Below, piece after piece: positions 1 through 6,008 of a stretch of 8,902 nucleotides of DNA. The stretch is taken from assembly GCA_024709285.1 (NCBI GenBank), contig JANJWY010000147.1, forward strand, positions 1-8,902. The letters are read 5' to 3'. Source of the stretch: Erysipelotrichaceae bacterium (GTDB lineage: Bacteria > Bacillota_I > Bacilli_A > Erysipelotrichales > Erysipelotrichaceae). Numbering within the stretch: the first letter of the stretch is position 1; every line of letters starts with the position of its first letter. The translations under genes and the position numbers were made by a program. The notes under the pieces were generated by a model. It worked only from the letters and a program-made list of their open reading frames with translations. It searched no databases and had not been told where the DNA came from.

Positions 1-1
1 T

Positions 2-112
2 TTGATTATTTACATGGATAACGGAGAAATCGTTGAGATCAATCCGCCCAAAATATTCTTTGAACAAACCCAAAGCGAACGGGCAAAGAAATTCTTAAAC
101 AACATGTTATAA
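2..112 (+). CDS. Amino-acid ABC transporter ATP-binding protein, C-terminal fragment (GlnQ-type)
   Basis: Only the last 36 codons and the TAA stop are in the window; the gene begins upstream. The visible tail contains YMDNGEIVEINPPKIFFEQ, followed by a segment ending in RAKKFLNNML. This matches the usual end of GlnQ/HisP-type ATPases: the strand after the H-loop (F-M-D-x-G-x-I-V-E), then P-x-x-I-F and a closing helix with R-x-K-x-F-L. Such ATPases power import of polar amino acids through a membrane permease and an extracytoplasmic binding protein. The next gene, 20 bases downstream, encodes that kind of binding protein, which supports the call. Walker motifs and the ABC signature lie outside the window, so the substrate class is inferred from the neighbour. 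Confidence 0.85.
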   Translation: MIIYMDNGEIVEINPPKIFFEQTQSERAKKFLNNML

Positions 113-132
113 GAAAGAAAGGAACTAAAAAC

Positions 133-888
133 ATGAAAAAAATTATCGCATTATTACTTGTTCTCTTCATTTTGGTCGGTTGCGCACCGAAGCAGGAAGA
201 GGAAAAACTTTTGAAAGTGTTAACCTCCAGCGGCTATCCTCCGTATGAAATGACAAAACCGGATGGGACATTGGAAGGATTTGACATTGATTTTGCAGAA
301 GCCTTGGCTCTTGAATTGGGCTATGACGGTGTTGAGTGGGTTGACATGGACTTTGGCGGAATCATCGCAGCATTGAACAATGAAGGTGCTGACATGGCGA
401 TTGCCGGTATGTCGGCAGATCCTGAAAGAGATGTGATCTTCTCGATTCCTTACTTGGTTCGTGATGAAGAAAGTCCGTTTTATGTTCTGACAAAAAAGGA
501 CAGCGGTATCATTGATACACCGACACTGGCAGATAAAATCGTCGGCGTTCAAATCGGTACGATTCAGGAAGGTGCTGTCAATGCTATGAAAGACGAATTG
601 AATCTCACGATCGATCCTCGTAACGATATCGGTCAGATGGTACAGGAAATTCTCGTCGGACGGATCGATTTTATCATCGTTGAAGGTTTGGTTGCTAAAG
701 AATACGTGACTCAGTTTTCTGAACTGTCGATGTTCTTGCTAGAACATGAAGCTGCTGATTCAGTGCCGGGTGTAGTTGTGACTCTGCCGAAAACAAGTAC
801 GATGAAAGCAGCCGTGGATGCTGCAATCGAAAAACTGATTGCCAACGGAACTTTGGCGGCTCTGGAAACTAAATGGTTTGACGAATAA
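133..888 (+). CDS. Polar amino acid ABC transporter substrate-binding lipoprotein (SBP family 3)
   Basis: This 251-residue extracytoplasmic binding protein should capture an amino acid and deliver it to an ABC permease. Residues 1-17 form a lipoprotein signal: two lysines, a hydrophobic run, then the lipobox L14-V15-G16 before the acylated Cys17. A short acidic linker follows. The mature part fits the family-3 periplasmic-binding fold: the first strand with SGYPPYE at 33-39, LEGFDIDFAEAL at 47-58, AGMSADPER at 91-99 with Arg99 as the expected ligand carboxylate contact, GVQIGT at 138-143, GRIDFIIVE at 176-184 and a terminal NGTLAALETKW at 238-248. Glu184 stands where many relatives have an Asp that binds the ligand amino group. 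The start has an AAAGGA site at about 117-122. It follows the ATPase gene by 20 bases, presumably in one operon, with the permease upstream. The exact ligand cannot be told. Confidence 0.93.
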   Translation: MKKIIALLLVLFILVGCAPKQEEEKLLKVLTSSGYPPYEMTKPDGTLEGFDIDFAEALALELGYDGVEWVDMDFGGIIAALNNEGADMAIAGMSADPERDVIFSIPYLVRDEESPFYVLTKKDSGIIDTPTLADKIVGVQIGTIQEGAVNAMKDELNLTIDPRNDIGQMVQEILVGRIDFIIVEGLVAKEYVTQFSELSMFLLEHEAADSVPGVVVTLPKTSTMKAAVDAAIEKLIANGTLAALETKWFDE

Positions 889-894
889 TCTCTG

Positions 895-923
895 TTAGAA
901 TTTGATTAATGGTGTGCTATAAT
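895..923 (+). promoter_or_regulatory. Predicted sigma-A extended -10 promoter for the yqhY-like gene
   Basis: A perfect TATAAT lies at 918-923 and is preceded by TGC at 915-917, giving an extended -10 element. At 17-base spacing the -35 position (895-900) reads TTAGAA, a poor match to TTGACA, as is common with extended -10 promoters. The expected start of transcription is around 930, only about 11 bases before the ATG at 941. It separates the transporter operon from the next gene. This is a prediction by inspection. Confidence 0.6.
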
Positions 924-929
924 ATTCTC

Positions 930-936
930 AGGTGAT
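930..936 (+). promoter_or_regulatory. Ribosome binding site AGGTGAT that decides the yqhY start
   Basis: AGGTGAT is complementary to the 16S rRNA 3' end (second half of AAGGAGGTGAT) and ends four bases before ATG 941. It contains a GTG (932-934) in frame with the gene, but that GTG has no upstream Shine-Dalgarno and sits inside this site. I therefore prefer ATG 941. Confidence 0.6.
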
Positions 937-940
937 AAAA

Positions 941-1279
941 ATGGCACATGAGTATATTTTATTGAAACAAAACGGCTCACATCCGATCGGTCAGATCGCT
1001 TTGACTAAAGAAGCGTTTGAAATGATCACGCGATTTTCAGTGGAAGATGATGACAGCCTGATCCTGGACAGTGCTCCGCTGAAGAAGTCGATCGTTTGCA
1101 AAATCGGTCAGAACAAATTAAACATCAGTGTGGATGTTCGTGTACGTTATGGCAAAAATGTCAATCATGCGATCGAGTCGCTTCAATCACGGATTGCCAA
1201 CAATGTGTTTACGATGACGGATTACCGGTGCAGCCGGATCGATGTCAATGTCGTAGGTTTCGTGTTTAACACCCAGTAA
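941..1279 (+). CDS. yqhY: Asp23/Gls24 family protein, YqhY-like
   Basis: This is a 112-residue cytoplasmic protein if started at ATG 941; an in-frame GTG at 932 would add three residues. It has the layout of the Asp23/Gls24 (DUF322) family: a short opening segment GQIALTKEAFEMI at 17-29, a beta-strand pair around V52-V68, the family-typical RYGKNV at 69-74, a helix (AIESLQSRI, 77-85) and a closing strand IDVNVVGF at 100-107. There is no signal peptide or membrane segment. Position just before nusB matches B. subtilis yqhY, which there follows accB-accC and has been linked genetically to acetyl-CoA carboxylase. Here the acc genes are absent and a transporter operon sits upstream. The biochemical role of the family is not settled, so only family and synteny are claimed. 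Confidence 0.82.
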   Translation: MAHEYILLKQNGSHPIGQIALTKEAFEMITRFSVEDDDSLILDSAPLKKSIVCKIGQNKLNISVDVRVRYGKNVNHAIESLQSRIANNVFTMTDYRCSRIDVNVVGFVFNTQ

Positions 1280-1289
1280 GGGTGTTTTT
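1268..1289 (+). terminator. Intrinsic terminator overlapping the yqhY stop codon
   Basis: A 7-bp stem pairs AACACCC (1268-1274) with GGGTGTT (1280-1286) around the 5-base loop AGTAA. A T-run covers 1285-1289. The TAA stop codon (1277-1279) lies in the loop. The stem is short and the T-run modest, so termination may be partial. It lies upstream of the predicted nusB promoter, as expected for a boundary between transcription units. Confidence 0.65.
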
Positions 1290-1318
1290 CATTGTCTATA
1301 CCCAAAAACTGGTTTTTA

Positions 1319-1327
1319 TGCTAAAAT
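1319..1327 (+). promoter_or_regulatory. Predicted extended -10 promoter for the nusB operon
   Basis: TGCTAAAAT gives a TGn extension plus TAAAAT (1322-1327). No good -35 lies at 16-18 bases; TTGTCT at 1292-1297 is 24 bases away, which is too far. The expected transcription start is near 1334, giving a leader of about 18 bases that contains the GGAGG site (1341-1345) of nusB. It sits just after the terminator, so it would drive nusB and the genes downstream. Confidence 0.5.
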
Positions 1328-1351
1328 TGTAACGTCTATTGGAGGAATTTT

Positions 1352-1759
1352 ATGACGAGTCGACGTAAACAGCGCGTGAATGCGATGCTGGCCTTGTATC
1401 AGGTTTTTTTATTAAACAGAGATATTGAAGATGTCTTTGAGGACATAGATTATATACTTAACGAAGGGGAACCGGCCTTTTTGCCCTTTAGTGAGTTAGA
1501 GGAACCCATTAAGACGATGCTGATCGATGCTTATGAACATCAAGATGTGGTCATTGATAAAATCAATGAACATCTGGCTGATTGGGATTTTGTCCGGTTG
1601 GGTGTTTTGGAACAGTCTATCCTTTTTTTGGCCGTCAGTGAAATGGTTTATGAAACGGCTGATCGGGCAATCATCATCAATGAAGCGGTCGATATGGCAA
1701 AGCAGTATTGTGATGAAGATGCATTTAAACTCGTCAATGGGGTTTTGGATAAATTATGA
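1352..1759 (+). CDS. nusB: Transcription antitermination factor NusB
   Basis: NusB binds boxA RNA together with ribosomal protein S10 (NusE) and promotes processive transcription of rRNA operons. The 135-residue length is typical. Family features are the basic N-terminus with R4-R5-K6 and the ALYQ motif at 14-17, DWDFVRLGVLEQSILFLAVSE at 78-97, and the diagnostic C-terminal IIINEAVDMAKQY (107-119) followed by FKLVNGVLDKL (125-135). It is all-alpha with no extra domains. The start is ATG with GGAGG (1341-1345) at six bases. It opens the long operon; its stop overlaps the xseA start in ATGA (1756-1759). In B. subtilis folD would come next, but here xseA follows directly. Confidence 0.95.
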   Translation: MTSRRKQRVNAMLALYQVFLLNRDIEDVFEDIDYILNEGEPAFLPFSELEEPIKTMLIDAYEHQDVVIDKINEHLADWDFVRLGVLEQSILFLAVSEMVYETADRAIIINEAVDMAKQYCDEDAFKLVNGVLDKL

Positions 1760-3105
1760 GTCAATCCATTTGGACGGTAACCAATTTAGTCCGCTTTATT
1801 AAAAAGCATTTGGAAGCTGAATCAGCGATTCAGTCTGTTGCCGTGCAAGGAGAAATATCAAATTTCATCGCTCATCGAAGCGGTCATTGGTATTTTACAT
1901 TAAAAGACAATCAAGCGCGAATCAGTTGTGTCATGTTTGCGACTGCCGCATCAAAAGTTACATTGTTACCGAAAGACGGAGATCAAGTCATCGTTGTTGG
2001 CAGCGTTTCCGTATTCGAAGCCAGCGGACAGATGCAGTTATACGTCACCCGATTGATCCCGCAGGGACTGGGTGCATTATATGCTAAATTGGAAGCATTA
2101 AAGAAGAAACTGTCAATGGCAGGAGTTTTTGATGATGAAAGAAAGAAACCGATTCCCCAATATCCGGAGTCCATCGGTTTGATTACTTCAAAAAACACGG
2201 CAGCATACCAGGATGTTGACTCAACTTTGAAACGACGCTGGCCTTTGGCGAAAATAGTGCACATTCACAGTGCGGTGCAAGGGGAGGGTTCGGTAGAACA
2301 GCTCGTCGAGGCAATCAAGGTTGCCGATCAGAAAAATCTTGATGTCATATTGCTCGTTCGTGGCGGTGGTTCGATCGAAGATTTATGGTCTTTTAATGAA
2401 GAGGCTGTAGTCATGGCTGTATCAAAATGCAATACCCCGATAATTTCAGGAGTCGGACATCAAAGCGATGTTACTTTGGTAGATTTTGTGGCTGATGTCC
2501 GTGCGCCGACGCCAACCGGAGCTGCTGAATTAGCAACTCCGGATCAAAATGATGTTCGAAATGCGATCAATAAGAATAAGCATCTGTTAACAGCCAGGAT
2601 GAACGGATTGATGAAAGCAAGAGAAAAACAGCTCGACCAATACAGAAATCACCGCTATCTGATCGATCCTTATCGTCTTTTAGGCGAATATCAGATGTCA
2701 TTGTCCTTTATTTATCAGCAATTGGACAAACAGCAAATCCGGGTCGTGCGGTACTCAAAAATTGTAGATGATTATCAAAAGCAACTGATACGCCTAAGCA
2801 GTATTCGATTAAATCTTAAAAAGACGGAAATCGATAAACTTCAGGTCAATATGAAACATCAAATCATGGTACATCACCAGCGGAATAGTGATAGAATAAA
2901 GTTACGTAAACAACTGCTGGATTCATTATCTCCGCTGGCCATATTGAATCGCGGATATGCGATAACCTATCAGCAGGTGAAACTGATTACTTCAATTCGA
3001 CAGATTGAATTGAACATGCCGTTGACCATTCATTATGCCGATGGTACAGCGGATGCTGTCATTTCAAGTATAAAGGAGAAAAAACATGGAAAAACTAACC
3101 TTTGA
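1756..3105 (+). CDS. xseA: Exodeoxyribonuclease VII large subunit
   Basis: This is the catalytic subunit of exonuclease VII, which degrades single-stranded DNA from both ends to acid-soluble oligonucleotides. At 449 residues it is full length. An N-terminal OB-fold covers about residues 5-100 and includes GHWYFTLKD at 43-51 and CVMF at 58-61. The catalytic domain follows with GLITSKNTAAYQD at 141-153, VRGGGSIEDLWSFNEE at 201-216, GVGHQSDVTLVDFVADVRAP at 232-251 and TPTGAAELA at 252-260. A helical, coiled-coil-prone segment spans about 265-385, the likely docking region for small subunits. The C-terminal LSPLAILNRGYA (391-402) is also standard. The ATG has only a weak Shine-Dalgarno and overlaps the nusB stop in ATGA, so translation probably depends on ribosomes finishing nusB. 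Confidence 0.96.
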   Translation: MSQSIWTVTNLVRFIKKHLEAESAIQSVAVQGEISNFIAHRSGHWYFTLKDNQARISCVMFATAASKVTLLPKDGDQVIVVGSVSVFEASGQMQLYVTRLIPQGLGALYAKLEALKKKLSMAGVFDDERKKPIPQYPESIGLITSKNTAAYQDVDSTLKRRWPLAKIVHIHSAVQGEGSVEQLVEAIKVADQKNLDVILLVRGGGSIEDLWSFNEEAVVMAVSKCNTPIISGVGHQSDVTLVDFVADVRAPTPTGAAELATPDQNDVRNAINKNKHLLTARMNGLMKAREKQLDQYRNHRYLIDPYRLLGEYQMSLSFIYQQLDKQQIRVVRYSKIVDDYQKQLIRLSSIRLNLKKTEIDKLQVNMKHQIMVHHQRNSDRIKLRKQLLDSLSPLAILNRGYAITYQQVKLITSIRQIELNMPLTIHYADGTADAVISSIKEKKHGKTNL

Positions 3106-3307
3106 TCAAGCTATGAAGCGATTGAACGAAATCGTCGCTGCTTTAGATAAAAATGAGTTGGAGTTAGAAAAGGCGATTGCGCTTTTTGAAGAAGGGTTGC
3201 AACTGGTCAATTTTTGCGAGGAAAAACTGAAAGGTTTTGAAGGCAAAATCGAACAATTGCTTAAAAGCAGCAGTCCGCAGGAGGATGTAAATGAAACTGA
3301 CATTTGA
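3086..3307 (+). CDS. xseB: Exodeoxyribonuclease VII small subunit
   Basis: This 73-residue helical protein is the partner of XseA; several copies bind the large subunit's helical region. The core reads LTFDQAMKRLNEIVAALD at 4-21, then LELEKAIALFEEGLQLV at 26-42 and CEEKLKGFEGKIEQLL at 45-60, which matches the two-helix hairpin pattern of the family. The start ATG has AAAGGAG at 3072-3078, seven bases away. Its first 20 bases overlap the 3' end of xseA in another frame, and its last 17 bases overlap ispA. These overlaps suit co-production of the two subunits. The C-terminal tail (SSSPQEDVNETDI) is unconserved and acidic. Confidence 0.94.
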   Translation: MEKLTFDQAMKRLNEIVAALDKNELELEKAIALFEEGLQLVNFCEEKLKGFEGKIEQLLKSSSPQEDVNETDI

Positions 3308-4133
3308 AGATTATCTGTATGAGGTGTTTGGCCCTGTTTCGGAGTCAAGAGTCAAAGAGTCAGCTGCTTATTCGCTTATGGCACCGGGCAAACGAATACG
3401 GCCGCTGCTGTTATTAGCTGTATTGAAAGATTACGGCTGTAACCCTGAAATCGGTTTAGACGCTGCCGCAGCACTTGAAATGGTTCATACATATTCTTTA
3501 ATACATGATGATCTTCCGGCCATGGACAATGATGATTATCGTCGGGGACGCTTGACCAACCATAAGATGTTTGATGAAGCTACGGCAATTTTAGCCGGAG
3601 ATGCATTACTGACACAGGCATTTACACAAATTACGGTTTCCGATTTGTCTGCCGATGTTAAAGTCGGACTTATCCGTGAATTGGCTGGCAGCGCCGGGAT
3701 CGAAGGCATGATTTTAGGGCAGATGCGTGACATCGAAGCTGAAGTACAGCCGATCGGCTGGGATCAGCTGTTAATGATTTATTTATTGAAAACCGGTAAA
3801 CTTTTGGCAAGTGCTTTAGTTATGGGCGCAATCATTGCTCATAAAAGTGAAGATGTTTCCACTTGGCGCAGGATCGGCGAGAACTTGGGATTAGCTTTTC
3901 AGATTCAGGATGACATCCTGGATGTGACAAAAACAACAGAAGAACTTGGAAAAACAGCAAACAGTGACATTGTGAATCACAAATCTACATCTATAACTCA
4001 TTTGGGTCTGCAAGCTGCAAAAGAGAAAATGATTCTTATTTATCAGGATGTGCTTGATGATTTAAAGGAACTGTCTTTAAGCGGGTCAGAAGTACGAAAT
4101 ATCATTGAACTTTGCAGTAACCGACAAATCTAG
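3291..4133 (+). CDS. ispA: (2E,6E)-farnesyl diphosphate synthase (polyprenyl synthetase family)
   Basis: The enzyme condenses isopentenyl diphosphate with DMAPP and then GPP to give FPP, the precursor of undecaprenyl carriers and quinone side chains. Of its 280 residues, the key motifs are GKR at 33-35, the first Asp-rich motif DDLPAMD at 73-79 followed by RRGR (84-87), KTGKL at 167-171, and the second Asp-rich motif FQIQDDILD at 203-211. The DDxxxxD form and the preceding YSLIH, with Tyr68 five residues before the motif, are typical of bacterial farnesyl rather than longer-chain synthases. That is inference from known chain-length rules. Near the end, KTANSD (221-226) and KSTSITHLG (231-239) depart from the common KTxGSD and KSTYPxLLG. 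The start has AGGAGG at 3279-3284 at six bases and overlaps xseB by 17 bases. It sits before dxs in the same pathway. Confidence 0.94.
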   Translation: MKLTFEDYLYEVFGPVSESRVKESAAYSLMAPGKRIRPLLLLAVLKDYGCNPEIGLDAAAALEMVHTYSLIHDDLPAMDNDDYRRGRLTNHKMFDEATAILAGDALLTQAFTQITVSDLSADVKVGLIRELAGSAGIEGMILGQMRDIEAEVQPIGWDQLLMIYLLKTGKLLASALVMGAIIAHKSEDVSTWRRIGENLGLAFQIQDDILDVTKTTEELGKTANSDIVNHKSTSITHLGLQAAKEKMILIYQDVLDDLKELSLSGSEVRNIIELCSNRQI

Positions 4134-4141
4134 GAGGTATC

Positions 4142-6007
4142 ATGGATCTTCGTTCAATCAGAAATCCAGAATTTCTTAAGAAAATTTCAATCAGAGAATG
4201 CAACGAATTAGCAAAAGACATTCGTTCTTTTCTCATTGAAAATGTATCAAAAACCGGGGGTCATCTTTCGAGCAATCTGGGTGTTGTCGAACTTACCATA
4301 GCCATTCACAAGGTTTTTGATTCTCCGAAAGATAAGATCATTTTTGATGTCGGACATCAAAGTTACGTTCATAAAATTTTGACTGGAAGGGCAGATCGTT
4401 TTGCGACATTGCGTCAGTTTGACGGTCTTTCCGGGTTCAATAAACGCAGTGAAAGTGAACATGACGTATGGGAAGCCGGTCATTCATCGACGTCTTTATC
4501 GGCTGCATTGGGAATGGCCGTCGTGAGGGATCTGGATAAGCAAGATTATCACATCGTACCTTTGATCGGGGATGGCTCGATCATTAACGGAATGGCATTT
4601 GAAGCGTTAAATCATATCGGTGAACTAGGTAAAAATGTGATCATCGTATTCAATGACAATAATATGTCGATATCCAAAAATGTCGGTGCTATGAGCAGTG
4701 CTTTTGCCCGTTTGCGTGCAAGTAAGCCTTATAATTCATTGAAACAGGATGTAAAGGATGTCCTTAGGACCAACGTGGTCGGAAATACCGTTCTTAAAGG
4801 CATGACTGCTTTTCGGGATACGCTTAAATCTCATATCGTCGATTCTTCGATTTTTGGAGAGTTGGGCATAGAATACTTGGGTCCTGTGGATGGTCACAGC
4901 ATTAAAGAGCTGATCCGTGCTTTAGAAACTGCGAAAAAGCATCAGGGACCGATCGTAATTCATGTGATCACACAAAAAGGAAAAGGATATCCGCACAGCG
5001 AATCAGATAGAGACGGATCTTGGCATGGTGTTAATCAGTTCGATCCGGATACCGGTATTTTGAATAATAATCTGCCTCCGTCACATGCTACCTGGTCTTC
5101 TATTTACAGCGAAACTCTGATTCGTTTGGCCAAACAGAATAAAACTATAACTGCAATCACGCCGGCAATGATTGGCGGCTCAAAACTCGAGAAGTTTTTC
5201 CAATTGTTTAAAGAGCGCAGTTTTGATACAGGCATCGCAGAAGAACATGCAGTCACTTTTGCGGCTGCGATGGCCATGCAAGGATATCGACCGTTTTTAT
5301 CGATGTACTCAACGTTTTTACAAAGAGGGTATGATCAGATCAATCATGATATTTGCCGTATGGATTTACCGGTAGTAATCGGTATTGATCGTGCCGGTCT
5401 GGTGGGTGAAGACGGGGATACTCATCACGGTGTTTTCGATATCGGGATTTTGCGTCCGCTTCCAAATCTGATCATTGCATCGGCAAAAGATGCGAATGAA
5501 GCTCAGGATATGTTATTTACAGCGTTCAGTCAGCAACATCCCTTTGCCATTCGTTTTCCGCGCGGTTCAGCTGCCTATCAGGCCAAAGATACGCTTGAAC
5601 TGATTCCTGTCGGACAGTGGGAAGCAATGAACAAAAATCATGAAAGTAAGGCCGTGATCATCAGTTACGGACCGGATGTCGATCGTCTGGTTCAAAAAGT
5701 CACTGTAAACGCTATGTCAATTGTTATTGTCAATGCCCGTTTCATTAAGCCTTTGGATGAGAAAATGATTAACGAAATTGTCGGTTGGAAACTGCCTGTA
5801 TTTGTTTATCAGCCGGATGTGGAAATCGGCGGATTATCTTCTGCCATCCTGGAATTTTGTGCCAAGCATCATTTGACCATGGATTTGACTTCTGTCGGTC
5901 TGAAGGATGAGTATGTGACGCATGGCGCTGTCGGTGTATTGCGTAAAAAATACGGTATTGACATTAACAGCCTGTTTGAACAGGTTTTAAAGGTTACAGG
6001 TGAATAA
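4142..6007 (+). CDS. dxs: 1-deoxy-D-xylulose-5-phosphate synthase
   Basis: DXS is a thiamine diphosphate enzyme that joins pyruvate and glyceraldehyde 3-phosphate to form DXP, the entry step of the MEP isoprenoid pathway and a branch to thiamine and pyridoxal. At 621 residues it is full length. Motifs in order are GGHLSSNLGVVELT (39-52) with the conserved His41, the TPP/Mg motif GDGSIINGMAFEALN (143-157) to NDNNMSIS (171-178), GPVDGH (247-252), the catalytic glutamate in IAEEHAVTFAAAMA (365-378; Glu367 by alignment to E. coli Glu370), YSTFLQRGYDQ (389-399), and DRAGLVGEDGDTHHG (416-430). The C-terminal transketolase domain ends with THGAVGVLRKKYGID. The start has AGGAGGT immediately after the ispA stop (TAG, 4131-4133); the gap is eight bases, so the two isoprenoid genes are closely coupled. 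Confidence 0.97.
   Translation: MDLRSIRNPEFLKKISIRECNELAKDIRSFLIENVSKTGGHLSSNLGVVELTIAIHKVFDSPKDKIIFDVGHQSYVHKILTGRADRFATLRQFDGLSGFNKRSESEHDVWEAGHSSTSLSAALGMAVVRDLDKQDYHIVPLIGDGSIINGMAFEALNHIGELGKNVIIVFNDNNMSISKNVGAMSSAFARLRASKPYNSLKQDVKDVLRTNVVGNTVLKGMTAFRDTLKSHIVDSSIFGELGIEYLGPVDGHSIKELIRALETAKKHQGPIVIHVITQKGKGYPHSESDRDGSWHGVNQFDPDTGILNNNLPPSHATWSSIYSETLIRLAKQNKTITAITPAMIGGSKLEKFFQLFKERSFDTGIAEEHAVTFAAAMAMQGYRPFLSMYSTFLQRGYDQINHDICRMDLPVVIGIDRAGLVGEDGDTHHGVFDIGILRPLPNLIIASAKDANEAQDMLFTAFSQQHPFAIRFPRGSAAYQAKDTLELIPVGQWEAMNKNHESKAVIISYGPDVDRLVQKVTVNAMSIVIVNARFIKPLDEKMINEIVGWKLPVFVYQPDVEIGGLSSAILEFCAKHHLTMDLTSVGLKDEYVTHGAVGVLRKKYGIDINSLFEQVLKVTGE
5998..6003 (+). promoter_or_regulatory. Ribosome binding site AGGTGA at the dxs/tlyA junction
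   Basis: AGGTGA lies five bases before ATG 6009 and inside the last codons of dxs. It also contains a GTG at 6000 in frame with tlyA; AAAGG at 5989-5993 could serve that GTG at six-base spacing. Either start is possible, and I choose ATG 6009. Confidence 0.5.
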
Positions 6008-6008
6008 A

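Noticed and set aside
105..113. TGTTATAAG as a possible extended -10 in front of the binding-protein gene
   Set aside because: It overlaps the end of the ATPase gene, lacks a -35 at proper spacing, and the gene is more simply co-transcribed with the ATPase.
220..552. Minus-strand open frame of 110 codons inside the binding-protein gene
   Set aside because: It lies wholly within a clear lipoprotein gene, has no recognisable family or ribosome binding site, and looks like a shadow of codon bias. The same holds for the other minus-strand and alternate-frame open frames in xseA, ispA, dxs, tlyA and recN.
886..908. Inverted TAATC/GATTA after the binding-protein gene as a terminator
   Set aside because: The stem is only five bases with a 13-base loop and no T-tract, so it is too weak to support.
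1304..1317. AAAAA/TTTTT inverted repeat in the nusB leader region as a regulatory hairpin
   Set aside because: It is five A-T pairs around CTGG, weak and easily produced by chance in an AT-rich promoter; it more likely reflects promoter composition.
1280..1351. A boxA site or NusB autoregulatory antitermination signal upstream of nusB
   Set aside because: The idea is attractive because a terminator lies just before nusB, but no sequence resembling boxA is visible in the leader, and the predicted promoter lies after the terminator.
1527..1802. A 91-codon + strand frame spanning the end of nusB and the start of xseA
   Set aside because: Its translation is low-complexity and matches nothing known, while both overlapped genes have strong family motifs in their own frames.
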